Assembly: GCA_030638325.1 (NCBI GenBank)
Contig: DAOWEV010000208.1
Location: 1-20,238 of the forward strand
Origin: Bacteroidales bacterium
Lineage (GTDB): Bacteria > Bacteroidota > Bacteroidia > Bacteroidales > JAGOPY01
Length of the DNA: 20,238 nt
Reading direction: 5' to 3'
The position numbers were made by a program, and so were the translations under genes. The notes beneath the pieces are model-generated. The model was not told where the DNA came from and ran no database searches. It saw only the letters and a list, made by a program, of their open reading frames with translations. Shown in pieces: positions 1 to 8,023 of this stretch; the stretch's first letter is position 1, and every line of letters starts with the position of its first letter.

Positions 1-957
1 CCTGATGATCAGACAGGTTTCGCTATAACGGATAAATCAGAACTCTTAAAGACGCTTGATGCAGGATCTTCATGGGAGATTATCAACATAGCGTTTGATT
101 CTACTTATTATTCAGATATTCAGTTTTTGGATGAAAATACAGGTTTTTTGTGTGCTACGCCTAACACCCTTTTAAAAACCGTTAATGGCGGTCAGGATTG
201 GGAGGAATTTACATTTGATAACCTGAATTTCATCATGGCTGTGGATTTTCTTAACAGTGACGAAGGATGGATTATTGGCACTCCGGGATTTGTTGCCCAT
301 ACAACCGATGGTTGTGTTACCTGGACAATTACTACACTTCCATCCAATGGTCTCATAGATGTCAATTTTGTAAATAAAACCACCGGATTCATCGTTTCTT
401 TTTATGGTTCGGTTTTCAGGACTTCGAACGGCGGAACCACTTGGGAAGACCTGGGGCTTAACTTTAATCATCCAGAGAATATATTTTTCCATGATGCTTT
501 GAATGGATGGATTACCGACAGATATAAAATTTATAGGACTTATGATGGGGGAGACTCCTGGTATGAAATGCTAGATGCCCAATGTTCAAATTTCCAGGAC
601 CAGATTACAGGGTTATGCGCAATGGATACCAATATGGTCTGGATCTGTACAATGGATGGAAGGGTATTTAATCTACTGGAGCCTTCCAATATTAACAATC
701 TTGTCCGGAATGACCCAATCAATTATTATCCAAATCCAGTATCAGATCAATTAACTATAGAACTTAACCATCATCCACAGGATCCTCTGACCATAAACAT
801 ATTCTCAATTGTTGGGAAGCTGATGGTGTCCAGGAATTATTCAGCTTCTCAAAGAAATAGCTTTACCCTGAATATGTCGGGATTAGCAAATGGGATTTAT
901 ATACTGAATATCGAGGGATCAACAATATCTTGCTGTCATAAGATTGTTAAAAGGTAA
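1..957 (+). CDS. T9SS-exported Ycf48/BNR-repeat beta-propeller protein (5' truncated by window edge)
   Basis: The frame is open from the first base, so the true start lies left of the window; 318 residues are visible. Six Ycf48-type blades can be read. Each has a Gly/Trp-Phe strand and then a (K/R/H)T-x-(D/N)-(G/A)-G-x-(S/T)-W turn: LLKTLDAGSSWE, LLKTVNGGQDWE, HTTDGCVTWT, FRTSNGGTTWE, YRTYDGGDSWY and a degenerate last one. The final ~79 residues are a type A T9SS sorting domain (YYPNPVSDQLTIE, then SGLANGIYILNIEG, ending KIVKR). The protein is therefore expected to cross the outer membrane through T9SS and be attached to or released from the surface. Ligand and function are unknown. The next gene encodes the same architecture, so the two look like tandem paralogues. 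The sorting-domain call is firm; the family is clear, the biological role is not. Confidence 0.9.
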   Translation, partial: PDDQTGFAITDKSELLKTLDAGSSWEIINIAFDSTYYSDIQFLDENTGFLCATPNTLLKTVNGGQDWEEFTFDNLNFIMAVDFLNSDEGWIIGTPGFVAHTTDGCVTWTITTLPSNGLIDVNFVNKTTGFIVSFYGSVFRTSNGGTTWEDLGLNFNHPENIFFHDALNGWITDRYKIYRTYDGGDSWYEMLDAQCSNFQDQITGLCAMDTNMVWICTMDGRVFNLLEPSNINNLVRNDPINYYPNPVSDQLTIELNHHPQDPLTINIFSIVGKLMVSRNYSASQRNSFTLNMSGLANGIYILNIEGSTISCCHKIVKR

Positions 958-1213
958 CGACCGACGGTTAATGACATACAGTTCTTTAACATAGTTTATC
1001 ATTTGTAAAAATGACAAACGGCCACTCGCTTTTAGGCGATATTGAGCACCGGGCAGTTCATTCATTCTTAATGTTGGAAAACTGTATATGATTTTCATGT
1101 TTCTTGTCTTACATTGCACCCTCCATTGGCTTAATTGGTTTTTCTTGATTTTATTTCGTAACTTTATCATCCTGTAAACATAAGAATTTTCATATTCACC
1201 AATTGAACAGGCC
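958..1213. other. Intergenic region between tandem propeller genes, with two small stem-loops
   Basis: No convincing gene lies here. An antisense reading frame spans it but starts inside the next gene's signal peptide and resembles nothing I recognise. Two stem-loops stand close together. One is at 994-1019 (GTTT, mismatch, TCATTT, loop GTAA, AAATGA, mismatch, AAAC). The other is a short TCGC/GCGA hairpin around 1026-1039. Neither has a convincing U-tract, so a Rho-independent terminator is not supported. A promoter-like motif follows at 1135-1166. Confidence 0.4.
1135..1166 (+). promoter_or_regulatory. Putative Bacteroidota-type promoter of the 14-blade propeller gene
   Basis: A TTG at 1135-1137 is followed, 21 bp later, by TAACTTTA at 1159-1166. 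This matches the Bacteroidota sigma-ABfr consensus (TTG, about 19-21 bp, TAnnTTTG) except for the last base. It shares the 11-mer TTCGTAACTTT with the promoter of the adhesin gene at 3785. The start codon is 47 bp further on, giving a leader of roughly 40 nt. No Shine-Dalgarno sequence is seen. Confidence 0.5.
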
Positions 1214-3391
1214 ATGAAACGGATCATCATTTTTCTCATTGCATTATGTACTTTTCATTTCGCATTTGCCCAATGGGAATGGCAGAATCCACTTCCCCAG
1301 GGGAATCGTCTGAATGATGTTTGTTTCATCAACCAGGATACGGGATGGGCAGTTGGCGACCGGGGAACTATTTTAAGATCAACCGATAGCGGCGATAACT
1401 GGGAGTTGCTTGATGCCCCAACTTATTTCATTTTAACTTCTGTAAGTTTTGTTACTGACCAGCAAGGATTCATTACAAGTTCTGAGGGTGAAATTCTGAA
1501 AACTACTGATGGAGGTAATGAATGGGTATTATGCTACAAAACTACTGGTTGGCCAATAATGGATATCTTTTCTGTTAATGCAGATACATTATGGACAGTT
1601 GGATTTGGTGGTAACATCCTTTATTCTTTTGATTCGGGTAATACTTGGAATTCTTGTTTGAGTGGAGTTAATAAACACCTGATAAGTGTTTTCTTTTATA
1701 ATGAGAAATATGGTTGGGTAGCTGGAGGTGATTACTATGATATTGAAGATGGGATCATTCTTAATACTACTGATGGTGGCCAAAGTTGGAATACTGTATT
1801 TATGAATCAAGACATGGGATTTAATGCCATATTTTTTTCAGACTCACTATGTGGTTGGGCTTCAGGTGGTATTAAAGATCAAACAGAAACCGGATTACTT
1901 TTAAAATCTACTGATGGAGGAGTAACGTGGAGTGAAAACCAATCAAATCTTCACTATTATTTGACAGATATTTGGTTTTCCAATCTTGATACGGGATATT
2001 TATGTGGATATGGAATGTATTACCCGGAAGAAGGATTTATTATGAAAACATTGGATGCGGGTTTCAATTGGATAATTCAATCGGACAGTTCAACCAGAGG
2101 AATCTACAACATCCAGGGTGATAATTCAAACAGAGTTTGGACAGTCGGGCAATCTGGAAAAATTTGTAAGACAGATAATGGAGGTGAATCTTGGGAAGAG
2201 ATAAGTCAAGGATGCACTAATACAATTAACGATATCACTATTCAAGACGAACTGCAAGGCTGGGCTGTAGGGAGTAACGGCACCATATTGCATACGGAAG
2301 ATGGGGGGAATAACTGGCAGGATCAATTTGTTAATACAACCACAACATTTGAATCTGTTTTCTTCCAGGATACGATCATGGGATTTATTGCTGGTAATAG
2401 AGAGATCTATAAAACCATGGATGGTGGTGAGACATGGTACGCTGTTTCAGTAAACAATGACCAGGATCTTCATTCCATATATTTTGCAGACCCTTTAAAG
2501 GGATGGGCAGTGGGAAGTTCCGGGTATGTTCTCTATACACAGGATGCCGGGGAAACCTGGACCACTCAAGACATAGGAGCAAACAAGATACTACTCGATG
2601 TATCTTTTGTTAATCCTTTAACCGGGTGGATTGTTGGTTATGATGGATTGATACTCAACACACTGGATGGCGGTAGTACCTGGCAGGTGCAGGCTGATGG
2701 CCTTACTTATGCTTCCCTTCACGCTGTTGATTTCATGAATGTTTATGAGGGCTGGATTGTGGGTTGGTATAACTGTATTCTTCATACATCAGACGGGGGA
2801 CTCAACTGGGAAATTCAAAATGGATTTAAAACAGATGAATTGTACTATACATTTGGCCTTTTGGATGTGTGTTTTACCGATCAGGACAATGGCTGGGCCA
2901 CAGGCTATGGTAGTTCCGGCGGCCCTCCTACGGCTAGCCACCAGCAGATACTGATGCATACTCCCGACGGGGGAGAAACCTGGGAAGATGTCAGTTGTAT
3001 TTCAAATAACAAACTCTTTGCTGTCTTCTTTATTGATAAAAACAATGGATGGATCGTGGGTGGCAGTGGGACTATTCTTCACACAAGTAATGGTGGTTTG
3101 GTTTGGGAGCCGGAATATACAATTCAAAATTCGGAACTTACCATTAGTTGCTATCCCAATCCGTTTCACCAGTTATCTATTATCGATTATCAATTATCGT
3201 TTAAGAGCAATGTTAGCATTGTTATTTACGATATGGCGGGAAAAATGATTCTTGTAGTGGTGGATGAGAATCAAGCTGAAGGCAGACACCGGGTTACGCT
3301 GGATGCTGAAAACCTGTCTTCCGGCATATACTTCTATCATGTGTCTGCAGGTAACCAATCTGCATCCGGTAAAATAATCGTGGTGAAATAG
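1214..3391 (+). CDS. T9SS-exported Ycf48/BNR-repeat protein with 14 blades
   Basis: 725 residues. Residues 1-20 are a signal peptide (basic MKR, hydrophobic core, cleavage near FAFAQ). Residues ~20-640 hold 14 Ycf48-like repeats of about 40-50 residues, for example GWAVGDRGTILRSTDSGDNW and GWAVGSNGTILHTEDGGNNW. Ycf48 itself folds as a seven-bladed propeller, so 14 repeats would fit two propellers in series. That is my inference from the count. Residues ~644-725 form a type A T9SS sorting domain (CYPNPF, SSGIYFYHVS, ending GKIIVVK). Bacterial members in Bacteroidota are usually annotated as photosystem assembly factor-like or BNR-repeat proteins, but a photosynthetic role makes no sense here; an extracellular binding role is more likely. 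The sorting-domain codons contain a perfect 7-bp-period array at 3173-3200. Start chosen because the signal peptide begins there. Confidence 0.93.
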   Translation: MKRIIIFLIALCTFHFAFAQWEWQNPLPQGNRLNDVCFINQDTGWAVGDRGTILRSTDSGDNWELLDAPTYFILTSVSFVTDQQGFITSSEGEILKTTDGGNEWVLCYKTTGWPIMDIFSVNADTLWTVGFGGNILYSFDSGNTWNSCLSGVNKHLISVFFYNEKYGWVAGGDYYDIEDGIILNTTDGGQSWNTVFMNQDMGFNAIFFSDSLCGWASGGIKDQTETGLLLKSTDGGVTWSENQSNLHYYLTDIWFSNLDTGYLCGYGMYYPEEGFIMKTLDAGFNWIIQSDSSTRGIYNIQGDNSNRVWTVGQSGKICKTDNGGESWEEISQGCTNTINDITIQDELQGWAVGSNGTILHTEDGGNNWQDQFVNTTTTFESVFFQDTIMGFIAGNREIYKTMDGGETWYAVSVNNDQDLHSIYFADPLKGWAVGSSGYVLYTQDAGETWTTQDIGANKILLDVSFVNPLTGWIVGYDGLILNTLDGGSTWQVQADGLTYASLHAVDFMNVYEGWIVGWYNCILHTSDGGLNWEIQNGFKTDELYYTFGLLDVCFTDQDNGWATGYGSSGGPPTASHQQILMHTPDGGETWEDVSCISNNKLFAVFFIDKNNGWIVGGSGTILHTSNGGLVWEPEYTIQNSELTISCYPNPFHQLSIIDYQLSFKSNVSIVIYDMAGKMILVVVDENQAEGRHRVTLDAENLSSGIYFYHVSAGNQSASGKIIVVK
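3173..3200 (+). repeat. Four heptamer repeats (TTATCNN) inside sorting-domain coding sequence
   Basis: Four consecutive 7-bp units: TTATCTA, TTATCGA, TTATCAA, TTATCGT. They encode part of the first strand of the T9SS sorting domain (LSIIDYQLSF region). Because 7 is not a multiple of 3, the protein does not look repetitive. The unit style matches the short-period arrays found between genes in this window. Confidence 0.8.
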
Positions 3392-3455
3392 TTTCGATGT
3401 AATGTTCGATTGTTAATTGCCTGTCCGCCTGGGTGGATCAATTTACACTCACCAC

Positions 3456-3659
3456 TTAAGCATTCTTACTGAAAGACAGCTTCCACAACCATGCGCAAAG
3501 ACATCCTGTTCCTATAAAACCCATTACGTTTACCCACATTGGCAATGAATATCCTGCAATGATCACTGTAGCCCATGTCACTAATCTTAATAAATGAAGT
3601 AGTGAAACGATTCCGAAAATAGTACCTGCAACGCGTAGACCAAAAATTAAAGAGTTCAT
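3456..3659 (-). CDS. Small two-helix integral membrane protein, function unknown
   Basis: 67 residues with two clear hydrophobic helices: about residues 5-36 (LRVAGTIFGIVSLLHLLRL and the following VTWATVIIAG) and about 44-61 (VNVMGFIGTGCLCAWLW). The short tail is basic (KLSFSKNA). Trp, Gly and Arg residues at the helix ends look like a genuine small inner-membrane protein rather than a chance frame. I believe similar uncharacterised 60-70-residue proteins occur in Bacteroidota and Proteobacteria, but I cannot name a family. It lies antisense between two plus-strand secreted-protein genes. A TAACTTTA box on the minus strand (3713-3720) could be its promoter, about 50 nt from the start codon, but no matching TTG element is seen upstream. 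Function cannot be assigned. Confidence 0.7.
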   Translation of the reverse strand: MNSLIFGLRVAGTIFGIVSLLHLLRLVTWATVIIAGYSLPMWVNVMGFIGTGCLCAWLWKLSFSKNA

Positions 3660-3763
3660 AATGAATATTATTTATGTGTTTCGGGTCAGTTAACTTAGAT
3701 CTAAATTGAGTATAAAGTTAAGAAGTTTTTTTTCTAAATTTGATTTTTACCGGGTAATAATGA

Positions 3764-3792
3764 TTGTTTTCCAAACAATATTCGTAACTTTG
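3764..3792 (+). promoter_or_regulatory. Strong Bacteroidota-type promoter of the adhesin gene
   Basis: TTG at 3764-3766, an 18-bp spacer, then TAACTTTG at 3785-3792: a perfect match to the TAnnTTTG -7 element. Transcription would start near 3799, leaving a leader of only about 13 nt before the ATG at 3812. No Shine-Dalgarno sequence is present, which is usual in this phylum. Confidence 0.7.
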
Positions 3793-3811
3793 ACAGTCTA
3801 ATCCAAAAGTT

Positions 3812-6800
3812 ATGAGAATCAAGCTGATAACCGGATTAATCTCATCACTACTACTGACTTGCTACGCTGCTTTCGGTCAAACCACTCAGAAAATGATCAT
3901 CCATCCGTTGCAGGAGCCACAGCAGGTCCATAGCCTTATTGCTGATTCCCTTTGCGGGGGCGGCGGGGTGATCAGCAATGTTCAATACAATATCGATTAT
4001 AACCTTGACGGGATCGGGAGCTTTGAAGAGGGTGCTGCTACCGTTGGATTTCAAAAAGGAATCGTTCTTTCAAACGGGTATGTTAAAACCCTTGAAGGTC
4101 CTAATACTACTGGCGCTGCCGTGAATGAAAGGGACCTTCTCGGTGACCGCATCGATGACCCCGACCTGAATAAAATGCTCACCCATATTTCGGGCAGTAC
4201 CAAAGGCGACACGGTACATGATGCTTCTGTAATCACTTTCAAATTTAAGCCATTTTATACCGCTCTCCAAATAGAATACGTATTTGGATCCGAAGAGTAT
4301 CTGTTCGAGGGTACTCAAGGTAAGCCCGATGTGAATATGACAGACTCCGTCAGATATGATGTTGGCGGTGTCTTTTACAATACCCATCCCGATAACTATG
4401 AACTTTATTCGATATTTTACGGCACGGGTGGCCCTACCCCGATGCCTGTGGCCCTCGGTTACATCAATGATCATAATTACAATATCTGGTATGAAGGGAA
4501 TTCTTTGGAAAGGCCGCTGTGGACTGAATTAGACGGCATGACCAAACCTTTTCTAATATTTACATGGGTAACACCCTGCCAGGACATCTATTTCAAAATA
4601 GGTGTTGCTGACAATTACATTTACATGGAAAACCCGGAAACGAACGAACCCATCGGGGCCTACATCAATTCAGCCATTTTTTTGAAAGCCGGAAGCCTGA
4701 TCAGTTGCACGCAAATGGGTTACGCCCCGGAATGGACGGTATCCGGTGAAAGCGATAATGCCAATTTTAATGTGGATGAGTTGGTAGAAGGCGGATGTTC
4801 TCGTATCATCATCACCCTGGAAAGGAATATACCGGGATTTTATGAGGATACATTGTTCATTGGTTTTAAGATCCAGGGTGCCAGTCCGGGAGAATATACG
4901 CTTACACCTGAGCCTTTCAATGATTCAATATTGGTTATCCTGCCAGAGAGCGAGATATACACCTACTTGCTGGAAGCCATCGATGATGGCATTCCCGAGA
5001 ACCCTTCAGGTCCTGAAGAATGGGATTTCCGTTACCAGCAGGACCCCTGCGACCTGCCCAACCTGGGCGGCTTCGGGACCGGCTTTGAAGGGTACTCCGG
5101 AGTTATTCCATTGCGTGTATATGACTACGAGCCGATAAGCAGTGCCAACAAAACCTATGGCCCCAACCCCCAGAGTATTTATACCTGTGGTAATGATGTG
5201 ACCGTTACCGTTGTTGACATCACTGAAGGCGGGATACCGCCATTGCATTATCTCTGGTCGCACCCGGCATCGGGAACTATCGGAAATGGTGCAGACTTCA
5301 CTTTTCCCCTCTCCGGCAGCCCTGACGTAGCCTACTGCACTATATCCGACAAATGTTCGGGCATCGGGAACCATGAGCCGGTAAAAGACACCATCATCAT
5401 ACACAGCAGTCTTTCAGTCATTGGGAGCCCTGATTTCCAGCTCTGTGAAAACTTTGACTGGCCAATCACGATTGAAAATTGCAATGTTGGTGATGAATAT
5501 AATATCGAGTGGTATTTCCAGGGTAACGTAATAAGCACCAATCACACCTATCTTGTTAAGTGGGAGGAATACGGCGATTATTTTATCGTGGAGGACAGCC
5601 TTGTGTTCGCGTATATTGTCATCGACAATTGCGGCAACACTGCCCAGGGGAACGTTACAGCTTTTGGGGATCCCATTGTGGAAATTGTAGGGGCAAATAT
5701 CATTTGCCGGGGAGAACCGGCCGAATTCAGTTGTACACAAGGGCAGTCATATAGCTGGTCCCTTGATGGAAATGTCATTTTCGGGGCCAACGGGATGACC
5801 CTGCTAATGGATACAGACACTCTCTCCCCGGGTTTACATGAATTATGCGTGGATATCATCAATGCATGCAACATGCCGGCTTCCAGTTGTTTCCAGTTTG
5901 AGATTTCCGAACTGAATTGTGAAGTCACCCTAAACGGGTTGTCAGATTTTACAATTTGTCCTTTTTTTGAATTTGTGTTGCGTGAGATCAATGCAACCAG
6001 CGATTGGAACTGGTCATGGTATGACAATGGCGCTTACCACAGTGCCGTTGGACAAAACATCAGCCTATATCTCAAAGATGCGGGTACACACGATATTACT
6101 ATTTCGGCCTACAACCAGCATGGCTGTTATGATCAGGTCACTTTTCAGGTGGATGTATATCCCTATACTTTGTTAAGCGCTTTTTCTCTTTATGATTCCG
6201 TATGTGTCGGGACATCCACAAGCTTGTGGGCCGAATATGACATCAACCCTGTGACTTATTACTGGGTATCTCTGCCCGAAGATATCTCGCTAACCGGACA
6301 GGAGACCAACCCCAGTCCGGTGGTTGCTCCCGGTGAACCGACATTATATACTTGTTATGTTGAAGATGAAAATGGCTGTCTCGACACTGCCCAGGTATTT
6401 GTGGATACAAGGCTGCCAATTGCAGGAAATATCATTGCCACGCCCCTGCCTGCCTGTACCAGCGAGCCCATAACCATCGATTTCAGTACTATGAGCCCGC
6501 TTGCCAATGTTGATTTTCAGTGGGGTTTTCAGGGGGGATCCCCGGCTAGCAGCACTGAAAAAGTTGTGGATGTCACCTGGGATGAGGCGGGATTACAAAG
6601 CATTACCCTCGACATTACCGAACCCGGCTGTGAATTCACCATGAATTATACCCTGGCCATCGACATTAAACCGCAGCCAATGATTGAAGCCATAAACGTT
6701 GCCGGCTGCGCACCACATGAAGTTTCTTTCCGTGACCTGTCATCACAGGTGGCAAGCCCGACCTATCTCTGGGATTTTGGTGACGGGCAAAGCTCGACAA

Positions 6801-7459
6801 TGAAAGACCCCACGCACTTGTACGAATATCCGGGTACATATGATGTGACCCTGGCGGTCAGAAACGGGTCCGGGTGCGAAACCACTGAGACTTTCGAGTC
6901 ATGGGTTGAGATTTACCCTCAGCCGGTTTCCGGTTTCGATGCAAATCCCATAACTGCTACCATTGACAATCCGAGAATTGAATTCACAGAACAGGTCGAC
7001 GGGTATTACACTTTCATAGAATGGAATTTTGGCGATGGTACCTTCAGTAATGAAGACAATCCCGTATATTATTACACCCATACGGGCGAATATGACGTGA
7101 TCCAGTATATTGAGAACGAACATGGCTGCTGGGATTCCGACACGCTCAGTGTTTTCATTTCGGAGGAACTAATTGTATTCATCCCCAATGCATTCTCACC
7201 TAACGGGGATGGCCTGAATGACTGCTTTTCTATAAACGGCACAACCGGCGATATTGTCGACAAATTCATGGTCAATATTTTCGACCGATGGGGCAAAATT
7301 CTGATCCATAGGAACATCGATTCACCTGATTGCCTGTGGGATGGAAGAGACGGAACCGGCAAGGTGGTTCCGGTCGGAAGCTACCCATATGTAATTATCG
7401 GGACTGATTTCCAGGGCAAGGATCACGTTTTCAAAGGTACTGTGACGATTGTGTTGTAG
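3812..7459 (+). CDS. Large T9SS type B surface protein with choice-of-anchor L and PKD domains
   Basis: 1215 residues. Signal peptide 1-23 (MRIKLITGLISSLLLTCYAA, cleavage at FGQ). Residues ~40-295 are a choice-of-anchor L domain: VISNVQYN, GIVLSNGYV, ASVITFKFKP, EYVFGSEEY, FKIGVADNY, then INSAIFLKAGS. Residues ~300-960 are a run of Cys-containing Ig/PKD-like modules. Two clear PKD domains follow, with YLWDFGDG at ~985 and EWNFGDG at ~1070. From F1123 to the end is the CHU_C/type B sorting domain (FIPNAFSPNGDGLNDCFSIN, DRWGKIL, WDGRDGTG, YPYVIIGTD). Type B tails are typical of very large T9SS adhesins and gliding-associated proteins; attachment or adhesion is the best guess. A perfect promoter lies just upstream. 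This gene codes on its own, with a small antisense gene before it and a repeat-rich gap after it. Confidence 0.93.
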   Translation: MRIKLITGLISSLLLTCYAAFGQTTQKMIIHPLQEPQQVHSLIADSLCGGGGVISNVQYNIDYNLDGIGSFEEGAATVGFQKGIVLSNGYVKTLEGPNTTGAAVNERDLLGDRIDDPDLNKMLTHISGSTKGDTVHDASVITFKFKPFYTALQIEYVFGSEEYLFEGTQGKPDVNMTDSVRYDVGGVFYNTHPDNYELYSIFYGTGGPTPMPVALGYINDHNYNIWYEGNSLERPLWTELDGMTKPFLIFTWVTPCQDIYFKIGVADNYIYMENPETNEPIGAYINSAIFLKAGSLISCTQMGYAPEWTVSGESDNANFNVDELVEGGCSRIIITLERNIPGFYEDTLFIGFKIQGASPGEYTLTPEPFNDSILVILPESEIYTYLLEAIDDGIPENPSGPEEWDFRYQQDPCDLPNLGGFGTGFEGYSGVIPLRVYDYEPISSANKTYGPNPQSIYTCGNDVTVTVVDITEGGIPPLHYLWSHPASGTIGNGADFTFPLSGSPDVAYCTISDKCSGIGNHEPVKDTIIIHSSLSVIGSPDFQLCENFDWPITIENCNVGDEYNIEWYFQGNVISTNHTYLVKWEEYGDYFIVEDSLVFAYIVIDNCGNTAQGNVTAFGDPIVEIVGANIICRGEPAEFSCTQGQSYSWSLDGNVIFGANGMTLLMDTDTLSPGLHELCVDIINACNMPASSCFQFEISELNCEVTLNGLSDFTICPFFEFVLREINATSDWNWSWYDNGAYHSAVGQNISLYLKDAGTHDITISAYNQHGCYDQVTFQVDVYPYTLLSAFSLYDSVCVGTSTSLWAEYDINPVTYYWVSLPEDISLTGQETNPSPVVAPGEPTLYTCYVEDENGCLDTAQVFVDTRLPIAGNIIATPLPACTSEPITIDFSTMSPLANVDFQWGFQGGSPASSTEKVVDVTWDEAGLQSITLDITEPGCEFTMNYTLAIDIKPQPMIEAINVAGCAPHEVSFRDLSSQVASPTYLWDFGDGQSSTMKDPTHLYEYPGTYDVTLAVRNGSGCETTETFESWVEIYPQPVSGFDANPITATIDNPRIEFTEQVDGYYTFIEWNFGDGTFSNEDNPVYYYTHTGEYDVIQYIENEHGCWDSDTLSVFISEELIVFIPNAFSPNGDGLNDCFSINGTTGDIVDKFMVNIFDRWGKILIHRNIDSPDCLWDGRDGTGKVVPVGSYPYVIIGTDFQGKDHVFKGTVTIVL

Positions 7460-7485
7460 ACTGAAAGCGTAACGCAATAAAAGGC

Positions 7486-7530
7486 AAGTCGGAAGTCCGA
7501 AGTCCGAAGTCGGAAGTCCGAAGTCGGAAG
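7486..7530. repeat. Heptamer tandem array (AAGTCSG)
   Basis: Six consecutive 7-bp units of AAGTCGG or AAGTCCG, in the order GG, CG, CG, GG, CG, GG, ending with a partial AAG. It starts 27 bp after the adhesin stop codon. Alternation of the two variants means neighbouring units can pair imperfectly as hairpins. Confidence 0.95.
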
Positions 7531-7569
7531 CTTTCGGGGGAAGCCGGAATTCGCAGAACTCACCACTTC

Positions 7570-7617
7570 GCTAAATCGTTAAATCGCTACATCGCCCAAT
7601 CGTTCCATCGTTACATC
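7570..7617. repeat. Octamer tandem array (GYYNMATC)
   Basis: Six consecutive 8-bp units: GCTAAATC, GTTAAATC, GCTACATC, GCCCAATC, GTTCCATC, GTTACATC. The ATC end is invariant and the first half varies. It lies 39 bp after the heptamer array but has a different unit and a different period. Confidence 0.9.
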
Positions 7618-7712
7618 ATCCGACTATCCTCACGCAGTTTTAAGAAGCCTTGAATCCCGCCAATAATTGGACGGATTCTCCGGGTGGGTTCGATAACCGG
7701 GGCTTTTAATCC

Positions 7713-7742
7713 TTGACAAACAGGATTTATTTTCGTATCTTG
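7713..7742 (+). promoter_or_regulatory. Putative promoter of the orphan signal-peptide ORF
   Basis: TTGACA begins at 7713. The TTG is followed after 20 bp by TATCTTG at 7736-7742, inside TTTCGTATCTTGC. This resembles the TTCGTAACTTT core of the two upstream secreted-protein promoters, with one base fewer in the T-run. The ATG at 7786 lies 43 bp further on. The promoter appears intact although the gene it drives is not. Confidence 0.45.
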
Positions 7743-7785
7743 CAGTGCGTCTTATTAAGTCATTATTTAACCAAATCCATCAGCC

Positions 7786-7887
7786 ATGAAAAAGCTATTT
7801 TTAATTTTAATGATCTTTACTTTCAATTATTTGGCAGTGTACTCTCAATCACCGGATAATGTTAGCTGTAGCAATAAAACAGCTTAG
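7786..7887 (+). pseudogene. Orphan signal-peptide ORF (33 aa), probably the 5' stump of a lost secreted-protein gene
   Basis: ATG AAA AAG begins a classical signal peptide (MKKLFLILMIFTFNYLAVYS, cleavage expected before QSP), but an in-frame TAG ends the frame after 33 residues. The mature part would be only about a dozen residues, with a pair of Cys/Ser positions (NVSCSNKTA). No further coding similarity can be read after the stop before the next gene at 8024. A plausible promoter lies at the normal distance upstream. The simplest reading is that the body of a secreted-protein gene was deleted and the promoter and signal peptide remain. A genuine short secreted peptide cannot be excluded. 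Confidence 0.5.
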
Positions 7888-7958
7888 GCTTGTTGCAATA
7901 CAAGACCGCTATCAGCAATCTTTAATTAACAACTTTTCAACATCCCCCTTTTAATCAA

Positions 7959-7987
7959 AAGAAAAGCTTTAGTTTTAAGCCTTTTCT
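7959..7987 (+). other. Bulged hairpin in the leader of the PurF-like gene
   Basis: GAAAAG-CTT pairs with AAG-C-CTTTTC around a six-base loop, with one bulged C. It lies about 40 bp before the PurF-like start codon. It has neither the loop-loop architecture of a purine riboswitch nor a U-tract terminator. It may be a weak leader structure or may be chance in AT-rich sequence. Confidence 0.25.
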
Positions 7988-8023
7988 GAAAATCAAATTC
8001 TATTCACTTAACCAAAAAAAAAT

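Larger units (their letters stand above)
7460..7785. other. Repeat-rich intergenic region after the adhesin gene
   Basis: The region contains no gene I can support. It holds a heptamer array (7486-7530), an octamer array (7570-7617) and, at its right end, a promoter-like pair driving the orphan signal-peptide ORF. No clear terminator hairpin with a U-tract follows the adhesin stop codon. Confidence 0.6.

Noticed and set aside
919..1239. 106-residue minus-strand ORF
   Set aside because: It overlaps the ends of two well-supported plus-strand genes, including the second gene's signal peptide, and shows no recognisable family features.
1214..3391. A photosystem II assembly role suggested by the Ycf48 name
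   Set aside because: The proteins are T9SS-exported and no photosynthesis genes are present; only the repeat fold is shared.
3851..7362. Several minus-strand ORFs opposite the adhesin gene
   Set aside because: They lie wholly within a 1215-residue gene with clear domains, and none shows domain features of its own.
7888..8023. Purine riboswitch before the PurF-like gene
   Set aside because: Only a single bulged hairpin is present; the three-way junction and loop-loop pairing of the purine class are not visible.
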